Source: Heterotrichella gracilis
Taxonomy: Eukaryota; Sar; Xanthophyceae; Tribonematales; Xanthonemataceae
DNA length: 51,327 nucleotides
Assembly (NCBI GenBank): GCA_032358255.1
Contig: JAULBX010026186.1
Coordinates: 1 to 51,327, forward strand
Direction: 5' to 3'
Position numbers and translations under genes: made by a program. The notes under the pieces are model-generated. The model was not told the DNA's origin. It saw nothing but the letters and a program-made list of their open reading frames with translations, and did no database searches. This document shows positions 10,661 to 23,000 of the stretch, piece after piece (the stretch's first letter is position 1; each line of letters opens with the position of its first letter).

Positions 10661-12502
10661 CTATGCTGAGGGGCTCTTTGGCAGGCTCTTTGGCACGATG
10701 ACGCCGTAGCCGTGCTGCCTGCGCTTGTACAGTATTTGCACCTCGTCGCTGTTTGCGTCCTTGAACACAAAGAAGTCGTGGCCCACATTCTCAATCTGCT
10801 CCAGCGCGTCGTCCAGCGTCATGGGCTCCAGGAAGAACACCTTGGTCTGCGGGCGGGGAGGGAGCAGTGGTTAGTGCGACGCTCTGTGCAGGCATCACCT
10901 CCAGTGTATATGGGGCATGGCTGGTGGCAAAGCTACATGACCCAGATTGCTGGGTGGTGCCCTGGTGTGGGTCCTTTGGCTTGCGCTTGTATCCCCTACT
11001 CCAAGATACGCGTTCCCTGCCTACTGTCAAATGCAGCCAAGCCACCCTAGAAATAGCTCCCATCAGACCCTAAGCCACGATGCACACTCTGCCCTGTCCA
11101 AACCCTAGGCAAGGGTCTGCTGGCGGCTGGTTGCGCAAGTGCCAGGCGTATTAGGGTACACCGCCCAGTGAGTGAGCCACAATACACCATATTACGCGCC
11201 CAATGCAGTCAGAATACCCAACAAAACCCTCACCATGACCCAAAGTAACCCAGACAACTTTACCCTAGCTAGGGTCTCACCTTGACCACCTCCATGGGCA
11301 GCTTTGCCACCTGGTCAGTGGGCAGCGTGTCCACCACGTCCACTGATGACAGCACCTCGCTGATCACCTGGCCGCCCTTGGGGCCGCTGCGCCCGGTCCA
11401 AGTGCCTTTGCCCATGCTGCAGCAAGGGGGGGGTCAGGGTGGGCACACGGGCCTTGGCGATGGTGCCGGCAGGAGTGGGCAGATACAGTAATAATGGTTG
11501 CAAGTGAGTGGAAACCTCAGAGAAGCTGAAGCTCCAGGTGCCCTTGGCCAGCGCTCTGATGGTGCAAGGTGGCAAGAAGAGTGGACACCAGACACTTCTT
11601 GACTGGTGTGCAGTCAAACGGGGTGGAGTTGGCAAGCAGCTGCCAGCGTTGGTTGATGGTTGCTCGAAGCATCCTGTTTGGATTTAGGGTTTAGGGTATG
11701 TACCTCTTCTCCTTGATCTTCCTCATCTTCCTGGACAGCTTGTCCGTGACAATGTCGATGGATGCGTACAGGTTGTCCTCCTGGTCAGCCACCCGCACCT
11801 GGGGGGGGAGGGGAGGGCACAGGAGTGGGTGGTGTGGCTCCGTGGTGTAGTGCAGGCTAGGGCTATGGCTGGGGGCACTGTGTGCAAGACACTGTGCAAC
11901 TGACTGCTGAAAACAGTCTGCGCCAACTTCATGCTGTGCTTTGGCAGTACCAACTGTAAGCTGTGCAATTGCAGTACGGCTATGCACGCTGGCAAGAGGT
12001 TTGCACCAACACCAACAGGAGGAAAAGCAAGGCAGCAGGGTGCACCAAAGGCAGGGTTTCACGGGTTTCAGAGCCCTACCACGCCATGCTTCTTTGTGTA
12101 GACCACTATCTCGGTGGACTGCACGTGGTGCCCCTTCTCGCGCTTGGCGCCGTCCTTGGGCCGCACGCTCAGCTTGACGTCCACCTCCTTGACGGCGGCC
12201 TCGAAGTGGGCCACCACCTTTTGCACCTTGTCCTCGATGTGCTGCTTGATGGCGGGGGTGACCTCCACGTTGATGCCCTGGATGACAACCTTCACGGTGC
12301 TTGTCTCCGAGGAGGCCACTGCGGCGGTGCGTAGGACGGCGGACCTGGCTAGCCGCGGGCTGGCGCGGGCGCTGAAGGCGGCCCTGTTGGAGGTTCGTAG
12401 TGTGGCGGTGGGTGGGGCTTGGGATGGGGAGACCCTGGGGCAGTGTTGGGTCACTGGTCTGGTAGTGCCCAGGGAGTGGAGCAGCGTGGTGGAAGACAGC
12501 AT
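10661..12502 (-). CDS. PSRP1: plastid ribosome hibernation factor PSRP1 (long HPF/YfiA family)
   Basis: Plastid homologue of long-form hibernation-promoting factor, which binds the decoding region of 70S ribosomes and dimerises or silences them. Four minus-strand exons, 12502-12080, 11798-11704, 11416-11281 and 10846-10661, give 279 residues. The first 60 or so residues are rich in Ser, Thr, Ala and Arg and look like a transit peptide. The S30AE/HPF domain follows from VKVVIQGINVEVTPAIKQHI through DVKLSVRPKDG and DQEDNLYASIDIVTDKLSRK. The C-terminal ribosome-dimerisation domain has KVFFLEPMTLDDALEQI, GHDFFVFKD and ILYKRRQHGYGVIVPK. Exon 3 carries a weaker Gly-rich linker. The gene is head to head with RAE1. 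Confidence 0.93.
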
Positions 12503-13213
12503 CGTGGGTTTCCTGTGGGGTCAAAAAGGTAGTCTGTGGGTGTGCAGCAGCAGCGTTACAACCTCAACCATGTCGTAGCAAGGGTCAAGACGCCGCATCG
12601 ATGATGGCCACATGCATGCATCGCCCAACTTGTTTGCAAAGTCTTCCATCAGAGGCCATCGGAAACTTGGGTTGTTCACGACTAACCGCTATATAATCGT
12701 TCAAGAGTGCGGCAACAACTCGCTCTAGCGTTACACCCAACAGCATGAACACCAGGTCTCGGCCCTACTCACCGGATGATGGGGTACAGTCACAAGTCAC
12801 GGCGCGGTCTGTCGCAGACGGTGACAATTGATTAGCAGCGGGAAGATGGCAGTAGATGAAGACCAACTTAAGCTTGGGTATCTTGCGTATCTATGCATCA
12901 TCAAGTGCTTACGACACGCCACTCCAAAAAAGTTTCGAGAGCGAGGTGACTGGACGGCCCGCCTGGACGGCCCGCGGCGGAGATGGGCATTTGAATGCAT
13001 CTGCAGTTTAACTTTATTGTGAAGGCTTGATACGATAAGCAAGCGCCCACGTTGACTAAAGCTCAAGAACTTAGTGCATTTTGGGCTCCTTCTGACACAT
13101 GCGGAGGGGCTTGATGATCAGTGACATTTGCATGCATGCATAAGCGCCTCCCACTCTGACAATTTGGGGTTGGATGGGGCATTACCACTTTGGCTGGTAG
13201 GGGTTCCGTCACC
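12503..13213. promoter_or_regulatory. divergent intergenic region PSRP1 / RAE1
   Basis: 711 bp between the two start codons with no supported gene. A TATATAAT string at 12690-12697 is the best TATA-like element, but it is about 190 bp from the PSRP1 ATG, so its use would require a long 5' UTR. Confidence 0.45.
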
Positions 13214-15532
13214 ATGGCCAGCTTTGGGCAAGCGTTCACCCAGGCGGTGCCCGCCGCCGCAAACCACAACCCTAACAAGGATGTCGAAGTGGTATCGCCA
13301 CCCACAGACAGCATCTCCAGCATGTGCTTTAGCCCCTCAGCCAACTATCTGGTAGCCACCTCGTGGGACAACCAAGTGCGGTGTTGGGAGATACAGAGCA
13401 ACGGCGCCTCGGCCCCCAAGGCCGCCATCAGCCACGACCAGCCGGTGCTGTGCAGCGGGTGGAGCGCGGATGGCACCACTGTGTTCTCTGGAGGCTGCGA
13501 CAAGACAGTCAAGATGTAAGCCTTGCTGCACCTGCTAATTTGGGCTCTGCAACTGCCTTTTGTGTCCTGTTGGGTGCTGTACGTGGATCAATGGATGCAA
13601 TGCAGATATGCATGACACACCCTTTGCCCTCAACCTGTGAACCAAGGGAGCGAAGAAGCGGATGCCACCAGATATACAACCACAGCAGCTGCAACTCTTG
13701 CATTCCACGGCCCAGTGTGCGCCTAATCATGGCAGTGGCTCTGTCTTTCCAGTCATCACCCACCTGTGTGGGTGACACGCACGGGGTGCACCACTGCTTG
13801 TTGCTCACCACCCTCCTGTGGGGTCCACCCCTCACAGATTGGATAAAGTGAGCTCAGTGCATCCCAGCAGTGTATCCTGGAAAGCAGGCAGCCTTGCAGA
13901 TTCGACCCCATGCAGTTTTATCATGGCATGGGTACCACGTGCTGGTCTTGCAGGAGCCAAAATCCCTGCTGGGCTCCCCACTCAGCATGAACCAGCACCC
14001 AAAAGTGCCGCCCCACCTCCACCGCTACCACACTGCTACACCACCACACTGCTTCACCAGCATAGTGCATCACCCCAGCCACAGCAATCACCACCAACAA
14101 CCTCATGCGATGCCCGATGCCCCCCACAGGTGGAACCTCCAGACCAACCAGCAGCAGGTGGTGGCCAAGCACGACGGCCCCATCATCCGCCTCAACGTCA
14201 TAGAGAAGATGAACCTGCTAGTCACCGGCTCCTGGGACAAAACCGTGCGCTACTGGGACCTGCGCCAGCCCAACCCGGTGCACACGCAGCAGCTGCCGGA
14301 GCGGGTGTACGCCATGGACGCCACCCACCCGCTGCTGGTGGTGGGCACTGCAGACCGCAACCTGCTTGTGTTCAACCTCAACAGCCCGCAGACGGTGTAC
14401 AAGCAGCTGCAGTCGCCGCTCAAGTACCAGACGCGCACGCTCACGTGCTTCCCAGGTAAACCCTAAACCCTAATTCCTACAAACGCCAGCAGCTTAAAAT
14501 ACCAGACACGCACCCTCACGTGCTTCCCAGGTACGCATACCTGCACCACAACAACATACGCTGGTCCTGAAATCGGCATTGTCGCTTGCCATGTGCTGGC
14601 AGTATCAAGCCATGCGGGGCTGCCTTCACCCAGCTGGATCTCAGATTGCGCAGGATCAGCTAGAATATAGCCAGTGCCAGCGCCGCATTTGCAAGGCTGA
14701 CTGCTCATATGCTTGTCCTGCTGGAAATGCATTTTTCCCCACAGTAACTGAGTGCATGTAACCCACTAACCCACCCTGCCCTTCTCCCCAGACACCACCG
14801 GCTACCTGATTGGGTCCATTGAGGGCCGCGTGGCGGTGCACCACGTGGAGGATGCCAACCAGAGCAAGAACTTCACGTTTAAGTGCCACCGGGATGGGAA
14901 CGACATCTACGCGGTCAACTCGATGAGCTTCCACCCGCAGTATGGCACCTTCACCACCGCAGGTACGGGGGAAAACCCTAAACCCTAAACCCTGAGCGAC
15001 CATCCGCACCCGCAAGAATGGCACCTTCACCATTGCAGTTGAGGGGCAACCTTACATCAGCGTCTACCCTAAACCCCAAACCCTATAGTACCTTCACCAT
15101 TGCTGAGATGCCCAGTGCTGGGGCAGAACTGCTTGGAGCCTACAAAGCAAACTGCTCATGGTTTAGACTCCGCGTGTAGCAAACTGCACCAGGGGCAGCA
15201 AGCCTGCGCCAAAGGCGCAATCTAGTTGCATATTATACAGCCTGCGTGTAGCTAATCCACCCACCCACCCACCACCCGCAGGCTCCGACGGGGCCTACAA
15301 CTTCTGGGACAAGGACAGCAAGCAGCGGCTCAAGGCCATGGCCAAGTGCAGCGCGCCCATCCCCTGCGGCGCCTTCAACCGCGACGGCTCCATCTACGCA
15401 TACGCGGTCAGCTACGACTGGAGCAAGGGCTACTCGGAGTACAACCCCGCCACCATGAAGCACTACATACTGCTGCACTCGCCGCAGGAGCAGGAGGTCA
15501 AGAACCGGGCCAGGGGGACGGCGCGGAGGTGA
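13214..15532 (+). CDS. RAE1: mRNA export factor RAE1 (Gle2), WD40 protein
   Basis: WD40 beta-propeller that binds NUP98 and takes part in mRNA export at the nuclear pore. Four exons, 13214-13515, 14130-14455, 14792-14962 and 15282-15532, give 349 residues. Family markers in order are DSISSMCFSPSANYLVATSW, DNQVRCWEIQ, SHDQPVLCSGW, FSGGCDKTVKMW, NLLVTGSWDKTVRYWD, NPVHTQQLPERVY, VVGTADRNLLVFNL, SPLKYQTRTLTCFP, GSIEGRVAVHH, SKNFTFKCHRDGNDIYAVNS, GSDGAYNFWDKDSKQRLKAM and SIYAYAVSYDWSKG. Length and order fit plant RAE1. The ATG lies in a good context (ACCATGG). Ghost copies of the ends of exons 2 and 3 follow their donors. Confidence 0.96.
14480..14536 (+). repeat. ghost copy of the end of RAE1 exon 2 with donor
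   Basis: Starts about 25 bp after the true donor and repeats the exon end (CAGCTTAAAATACCAGACAC then CTCACGTGCTTCCCAGGTA). The copy keeps a usable donor, GTACGC. Between exon and copy lies CCCTAAACCCTAA. Confidence 0.9.
15001..15110 (+). repeat. two ghost copies of the end of RAE1 exon 3
   Basis: GGCACCTTCACCATTGCAG at 15020-15038, preceded by a matching CCGCACCCGCA, repeats the exon end GGCACCTTCACCACCGCAG. A second, shorter copy, GTACCTTCACCATTGCTGAG, lies at 15088-15107. Each copy is preceded by a CCCTAAACCCTAAA-type tract. Confidence 0.8.
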
Positions 15533-16599
15533 CGCGGGGAGGGGGCAAGGGTGTCGAAGGGCAGGGGGCGGGGAATGGGGATATGGGGGATGCCAGTATT
15601 CTCAGCCTGGGCTCAGAGGAACAGGGCAAGAGGTGGCGTGGGTGTGGACCCTCGCCACTTTGGAGCACTATATGCGGCTGCAACCACTACATGAGGCAGA
15701 GGTAGAGCAGGGCCAGGGGACAGCGCGGAGGAAAAGAGGGGAGGTGGCCAGGGGGGTTGGAGCACAGGGCGAGGCGGGATGAAAAGGAGGTGACCGGGAG
15801 GGGGGAAGGGGGTTGAGGGCTGTCACAGGGCAATGAGGGGAGGCAACCAGGGGGTGGCGGGGGAGCGAGGAGGCGTGTTGTGGAAAACCCTGGGTACGGT
15901 TGGATGTGGTACAACGGGGTGGTGTGGGAGAAAACTTTGTACCACTTGGCGTCTTTCCCACTACCTGGCAGTCTTCACACCACCCTGCACTTTCTGTGCC
16001 TGCCCAATCACAAGGGGACACTGATCTGCTGCCTCATGTGACATGCCTTTGCATTTTGCACACTTTGCAACGCACGATGCCAAGTAAGAACGCATTGACT
16101 GTAACTCATCGCCAGCACCTGCCTCTACTTGAAAGTGCCAACAGCCGTTGCTTAATATGTTGCTATTGGTCTTTTACACAAACGGCAAGTCCAGACCTGC
16201 ATCCAGCTAGCTCGCCTGCAAACGGGTAGGTGCTGCAACCCCTTGCTGGGGCCTACGTGGTACTTGTAGGTACGCACAGGTTGGGATACTCACAAACTGG
16301 TCGTTTTGAAAGTGAAATACCACAGTGACAGTGGTCCTGCGTGGCTGGCTTTACGGCCAGAAGGCACAGTGTGTGTCGCAAGATGCATGCATACACAAGT
16401 ACAGCAAGCACGGGACCGTCGAACGGCAGGGGTACGGGCACATTGTAGCAGCAGCGCTTTGTATTTTACAGAGGTTCACCTCAACACCTATGTTTCCTCT
16501 TTGGTTGCCTTGCGCGCGCGCCTGTGCAAAACAATGTGTTGGCGATGGCGGTGACAGGGGGGGTTAGACTATATGGTCGCCAATAATTGCCAATCCTGC

Positions 16600-16705
16600 C
16601 ACGCAGGTAGACCAGACCGTGACCAGTGGTAGACCAGCAGACCTTTGGTTTAAGAAGACCAGAACCCCAGGTTCGACTCTTGCTGTTGCTGTCTTTCTTT
16701 CTTTC
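16600..16705 (+). mobile_element. possible tRNA-derived SINE relic
   Basis: A box-A-like TGACCAGTGGTAG (16620-16632) and a box-B-like GGTTCGACTC (16670-16679) are spaced about 40 bases apart, as in tRNA-headed SINEs, and are followed by a TTGCTG/TTTC-rich tail. No acceptor stem pairs, so it is not a functional tRNA. No second copy was seen in the window. Confidence 0.25.
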
Positions 16706-16755
16706 AAAAAGTTGCTCTGAAAACAAGGGAAGCACAAGATGACGAGAGGCGAGGC

Positions 16756-16875
16756 GATCAAGGGGTGCTATCCCCGGGAGGAGACCAAGCCCAGGAGTCA
16801 AGGGGCGCAGTCCCCCAGAGGAGACCAAGACCAGGAGTCAAGGGGCACAGTCCCCGGGAGGAGACCAAGACCAGG
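16756..16875 (+). repeat. 40-bp minisatellite, about three units
   Basis: Units at 16779-16818 and 16819-16858, with partial units before and after. Each unit contains AGGAGACCAAG, CCAGGAGTCAAGGGG and CAGTCCCC. It lies between the RAE1 and PRMT7 3' ends and directly follows the SINE-like segment. Confidence 0.85.
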
Positions 16876-16977
16876 CGGTGGACCAAAGGTAAGCAAAGGT
16901 AAGGTTGAAGCTTTTGTCAACACGGGTTGGCATTCGTGCCTTGGCAAGTGAGAAAGACGGCGTAGCGATTGCAAAAA

Positions 16978-16982
16978 TTACA
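16978..16982 (-). terminator. candidate TGTAA polyadenylation signal for PRMT7
   Basis: TTACA on the plus strand, hence TGTAA in the PRMT7 sense, 76 nt past its stop. The spacing is typical for green algae. A short motif, so only suggestive. Confidence 0.35.
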
Positions 16983-17057
16983 AATTCCATTTCCTTTGTG
17001 GCCTTGATGGGCGGGTTATGGTGTCGTTGCGGGTGGAACTCCCCTCCGGTCCCCCTT

Positions 17058-20000
17058 TCACACAGCTGGAACCACCTTTAACTCAAGGTCTGCAGACAGC
17101 CCATCAAAGCGCACATGCACCTCCACCCCACCCCACTCCCCACTCCCCCCGCCTCCTGGCCCCCTGCTGCCGGCGTCGCCCCCCATGTGGGCCTGTGCAT
17201 GCCCCTCTGGTGTGTCACTGCCGGTGGTGGTGGTGGTGGTGGTGGGTACCATGTGCAGGGGGGTCTGTAGCAGGTGGACGGCTTGGCTGGAGGGCGTGGG
17301 CGCACCCAGGGGGTCTGGGTCATCACTCACCTGCACATGGCGGTGGGGGGTGGGGGGTTAGGGGTGCTTTGATCCTAGACCCTAACAAAGTCAGCAGAGG
17401 CCCTGCCTGTGCATGACAAAAACACCGGCAATTGAATCCTTGAGGCATCACCATTACCCTGTCCAAGCGTCACACAAAGTGCACATGGTCCCCACCACAT
17501 GGCTTGGAGGGGTTGGGCGCACCCAGGAGGTCCGGGCCACCACTCACCTGCAGAATCCAAGGGGGGGGAGGGGGAGAGCGCTGGGGGTGTTTCAAAACCC
17601 TAAATCCTAAACATAAACCCTAAAATGTATCAGGTAGGTGTTTCACACCCCCAAACCCTAAACAGATCAGATACCTATGCCTAGGCCCTGTGCATGCCAA
17701 AACCCCCCCTGTTTCAGACCCTACAGAGATCCATGGATACCCTATCCGCTGCATCAGGGGCACATACCTCAAACCCTGGTGCCAGCTGGTACTCCATCCA
17801 CAGCACCACACCATGGCACACCCCTGCGGCCAATGCCAATGCAACTCCCCTGCCATCCTGCGCTCCCATTGGCCGACTGAAGTCAAAATCCAGCAGCGTC
17901 ACCCTCTCACTCAGCTCCTTATACCACCCCCCTGCCTGCCAAGTGGCGTAGTGTAGGAGGGGTGCAGGGCCGCAGTCGGCAGCCGCCAGGCTAGGGTTTG
18001 CTAGGGTGAGGTCGAACCCTTCTAGGGTTTTCACGGCCTGCCGCGTGCGCAACAGGTCTGGGAGGGCCACTGCCACAGCTCGGAGTGAGCCTGGGAGGCG
18101 GGTGTAGGGTTTGGGTTTAGGGTTCAGGCTTGGGGTTTTCAGCGGCGTGGCAAATGCGCCACAGGCTTGGGCATGCAGCGTTACCCCCGCCACAGTCGAC
18201 CAGGGGTATACTAATATACTAATATACTACCAGTTAGTATATTAGTATACCCCTGGGTCCACTACATATGGCGCATGGTGCCCCATGTGATATGAGACCA
18301 GTGCTCCCTAATTACGACAAGCACCTAACAGACCCATGTGGTTGACCCCATGTGATGCTATTATACACGTGGCGAGGTACAGCCGCTTACATCCCCCACC
18401 ACCATGCGCCAACTCCACCCCCCTGCGCCCCCCCACGCATCCACCCCGCCATCCACCCACCTCTACAGGGCATGACAGCGGTATCAGCTGGGATTGCGCC
18501 AGCAGCAATCAGGCGGTCTCTGTCATACCAGAACCTGCAAGATGGGGGGAAGGGGGAGGGCAATCGCTCCATGAAATTGTTTTTCTAAACGTGTTTTATT
18601 TCCTTCACAATTGTAATGGTGATATGATTACATGGGTGATCAAACCGCCTGCTACTATGCAGTCCTCATCATGCCAGAACTTGCAGGGAGGGGGGGAATG
18701 TCATTCTCTTAATTTAGTATTACTTTTTAAACTGTGCAGTGAGTGCGGTCTCAAATCCCACACCTAATCAGGCAAGGTTAGTTGACTAATGTCGCCAAGT
18801 TAGTTACTAACTCGCTTGGGTTAGTTGTGCAGTAAGTTTACCCCCTAAAGACACAATTTACCGGAATTTGTCAGTTGACTAACGTTGCTCAATTAATTAC
18901 TAACTTGCTTTGGGGTTAGTGCGCAGTAAGCTTCCCCCAAATTTCACAAACCGGGCTGTAGATACTATACATATTGAATGTATACACTGGATATCCTTGG
19001 GCAAGGGTTGCCCATACCACAAGGCCATACCAGCTGTGGCCATGGCTCGAGCCCTAAACCCGAACCCTAATCCTCCACGCGCCCAGTAGAGCCACTAGCA
19101 CATGCGACCCTTGTTATTTGCCCCACCCATTATAAACTTCTTATTATGGAGATAAGCGCATTATATGCAGCGTATTTTAGTTACTAGCAACACTGGCCGA
19201 GCCCACATCCTCTCCAGGGCATAGAACAGAAACAGCTTGGAGGCAAGGGTATTTCAAAATACCCAATGGCATATAGCTTACCTCAGATGCGCCCATGGGA
19301 GAAAGCCCTCACAAGCCCGGTAGTATGGCTCAGCTATTACCAGCACGGCTGCATCTTGCCCCCCATGTGACCCACCCACTGCCAGGTCAGCAGCACAGGC
19401 TGAGCCCAGATCGGCCCGTGGCAGGAACCTGAGCTTGGTTTCAGAGTCGCTGCAGCTGCACGCATTCGCAGCGGCTCGCTTCGCCACATCCGATTCCTGT
19501 GGGCAGGGTTGGGGACAGAGCTCATGTGGTGTGGGGACAGGATTCTACGGCTGGGACAGGATGTAAAACTGCATGCCCTGTGGTGCATATGCTTCCAGGG
19601 GAACGGTAACACATCTGGATCCTCACACTCACAACAACCCACACATCATGTGCATTTCAAAATCAATTGATACCACTCACATGAACCACCGTGACGTGCG
19701 TCACACCCGGGTGAGCTGCAGCCAGGGCGGGGAGCAACGGCCCATCTCCCAGGGCAACCACATGCACTGGCCTCTCCAGCTGCCGCAGGTGCTGATGCAG
19801 AGCTTGGGCATAGGTGCGGGTCCGGTGGAGGTCTGACAGCTGCCAGCGCCTGGTGGGGGTGGTGAGGCGGTGCACTGGGGGGTCTGGAGTGCAGAAGGAG
19901 GCCGCGCTTAAATTCTGCAAATCTTGTGATTTTGGACAAATGCAAGGTGGCCATGGAAATTCCTGGGGTTTTGAGGGCGGCCGGTCCTTCCAGGCTTGCT

Positions 20001-23000
20001 TCCCGTCAAATATAATAGGTTTTGCCATAGCACAATTACTACAACAGTCCTAGACAGGAGATGCGATTCCCAAAAGCATTGCAAGGAAGGCGCTTCACAG
20101 CTGGACTACCGCCTATGCCTTCTCCTGCTGTCACAGGGTTTACCCTGAACCCTACACTGCCCCCCGTACCTTGCGCATCCGCTGGTATGGGCACAGCATC
20201 TGGATCGAGCGCTGCTGCCAGGCTGATCGCCACGTCATCACGGTGGGCTGTCACATGGAGAACTGTGCCAGGCTCTGGTGACATGAGGGAGAGGGCACAC
20301 ATCACATGTCATTTACGTGTGGTAGGAGGATTTCGAGACATATAATCCAATCTAGTACAGGTAAAATGGTGGTGCTTGAAAGCCGTTCTTGCAATCAGAT
20401 TGCAACTGCAATTACCTGCGATTTCAGCACAATGATCAGATCAGCAGCCATTCCGCAGGCTTTGCTGAAACGCAATTTCCTATTATGGCGACTGCCCTTA
20501 CACACCCTGTTATTACTGTAAACGCTTGACCCACGCATTGCAACTCACCCACTTGAAGGCTTGGTCGAATCGGCACCCAGCACTGCTTCCAATGGTCTCG
20601 CCACTGCTGAGGCAACAACCCTTGCCTAGGGTCTGCACCAGCCTGTGCCACTTGTGCACCGGCTTTGCTTTGCTGCACAAAGGTCAAGAGTCACAGGGGG
20701 CAGATACAATGATGAAACAATATTATGCAGAATCCCACTTACATAATAATTTATGTGTCCCAAGCCACTGAGGATCAGAGCTGCTTGGATATAAAGGGCA
20801 TTTGTGCGCCCATGAAAAAAGGTATGTCTTTGATGTAGAAGATTATTTTAATAATTCAGTAGTTATATCCCCCATTGCGGGATACCCAGAAACCTCTGCA
20901 CAAACCTTGCTGTCCTTGTCCTTTGCTGGCCTTGTGCCCGACACCCACTGTGGCTGAATGCTGATACTGCTTCCTGATTGGTCCAGATCCAGGTCCCACC
21001 AAAACACGATCGCGTGCGCCTCTCCAATGGCATTGGCTTCTACCTGTGTCAGCAATTGGTTGCGAGAGCAGGCTTAGCACTTTGTGGTACAACTGGACTG
21101 CAAACACCGTCCATTGATCCCAAATATCCATTATGATCACGTGCTGTGATACCAGATGCACACTGTCAGTGCCAAGGTGCAACAAGGTCAATCAACAACC
21201 AAAAAACACATAGATTGGTGGATTGCTGTTGCTTTATGTACAGCTCTCCACAAGTTGCCCCTTACCTGGATCTGTAGTTGCTGCTCTGAAGAAATCTCAG
21301 AGCAGAAGTCAAACTCTAACAGCCGGAATGGCTGGCTGAGGGGCCTTAAATGGTGCGGGTGGAGGGGGTCCACATGCAGCGCATTTGAGGGGGACAGCAA
21401 AGGGAATGGGGAGGGGTCGCATGGGGTCAGTTTACAGGGCCGCGCATCATCCCCATCCCCATTCCCATTATTGCCCGCCACTCCACTGGCATGGTCTTGG
21501 GCATGGGGGTGAGAGAGGGCCTGGGATGGTGTGGGATTCTGTGATCCCTGTGAGGCTGCCAACCCCTGGGGTGCTGTCATATCCTGCAAGTGGGCACAAG
21601 CACCCCTATGTAAAATACAATGCAATTTGAGTACAACCAGCTGGCATTGTCGGAGGTACACAAGTGGGCCGCCCTTGGTGTGGGCTCCCCGTGTGCTACT
21701 CAGAACAAGGGTGCATGATGCCGTGGCCGATACATTCACAACCGCAAGAGAGGCTTCCACAAAAAGGCAGCTGCCATGCCTCGCCGGCAGGTGTATAACG
21801 CAATGCAGCATGGATGAAACAGATGACACTAAGCCAAAATACAACGCCCTATTTTAGGATTAAGGGTTTAGGGGTTTACAAATGCATGTAATCATGGCAT
21901 GCATGTAATCAAAAAGGCCAGGGCGCTGTGTTCCACCCACCGAGCACCTCTGCAGCACCTCTGACTGCACAAGCTGGGCCCATATGGTGGCTCCAGAAGG
22001 AATCACCCTGCCCCCTTCCTGCGCGTGGTGTGGTATTTGAAGTCAAAAGGCACTTGTGGTAAGAGAACAACAACGAATCAATTATGGGTGTCCTCCGCAG
22101 CAGTTCCAAATCTGCCGCATTTTGGTGATGCCATAGCACAACCCGAGCTTGGCATGAATGCCAACGCACTCTTGTAAATAACAGAAAAATGTGTGTAAAT
22201 GGCTCAGGTATAATACCCTACCTTGAGCAGGTGTGGTACAGCATGGCGCAGACTGGGGAGGACGCCCTCGCCAACCAGCTCCGAGTCGAAAATCTCTGTC
22301 ACTATTACATCCACCTTGCCAGTCAGGTCCCCACCAGGCCCTGCAACAACGGAGGGTGTTGCAGGGTGGAAGGAATTGGTCATGCACCCAGTTGCACCTG
22401 GATGTTTGCAGAAAACGCTGTATACCGTGTGCACCTTTTGAGACAGTGTTGGAGGTATGCACACCCTTGCATAGGGATATCGCCCATGTCTTCCTCGCAC
22501 ATAGCACGCCACCACCCGCTATGCCAGGTGGGCCATGCTGCCCCCGATCATGGTTGGAGTGTAGGGTTCAATGTGTAGGGTTCACGATATGGGTTTTAGG
22601 GCTGTTTTGGGTTGAGTATGTGCGCAAGTTGGAGCGCACCTACTGTGAGGTCGTCAGAGCGCTTGTTGACCACCCTGATGTGCCCCTGCAGGCCATTGGC
22701 TGCCACCACCCGCTGCGCCAGGTGAGCCATAGGTGGAAATACCTCGCAGGCGGTGACGGGTGGTACGGGTGGGGGGTGGGAGGGTGCGGGGGGGTCGCGG
22801 GGGGCTGCTGCTTGTGCCGCCATCATGGCCAGTAGGCCAGTCCCTGTGCCAATGTCCAGCACCGTATCGCCTGCACAGGTGAAGTAAAATAATTGAAAGT
22901 ACTTTTGCACCTTGCAAGCTTGCTCTGCCCTTTGGGTGGAGGCATGGTCGGACAGTAATTTGACTTGAAGCACTTGAAAGTAATGGACCCGGCAGGGGGG

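Larger units (their letters stand above)
15533..17057. other. convergent intergenic region RAE1 / PRMT7
   Basis: No supported protein gene. It begins with a purine-rich GGGG-containing stretch. It contains a TGTAA (16100-16104) for RAE1, a degenerate tRNA-like Pol III box pair (16620-16680), a 40-bp minisatellite (16756-16875) and a TTACA (16978-16982) for PRMT7. Confidence 0.5.

Noticed and set aside
11535..11562. Possible ghost of PSRP1 exon 3 (GGCCAAGGGCACCTGG against GGGCAAAGGCACTTGG)
   Set aside because: Only about 14 of 18-20 bases agree and no flanking similarity supports it.
11691..12524. 277-codon minus-strand open frame over PSRP1 exon 1
   Set aside because: Wrong frame: only the 12502 frame gives the S30AE domain. 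The end of this frame matches real exon 2, but through an unspliced intron.
16600..16690. tRNA gene
   Set aside because: Box-like strings are present, but no acceptor stem, no T stem pairing and no clear anticodon loop.
19148..19244. Protein-like stretch LFLFYALERMWARP in PRMT7 intron 11
   Set aside because: Tempting as an extra exon, but phase does not fit exon 11, whereas exon 11 joins directly to exon 12 to give LPWAHLRFWYDRD, which matches the family.
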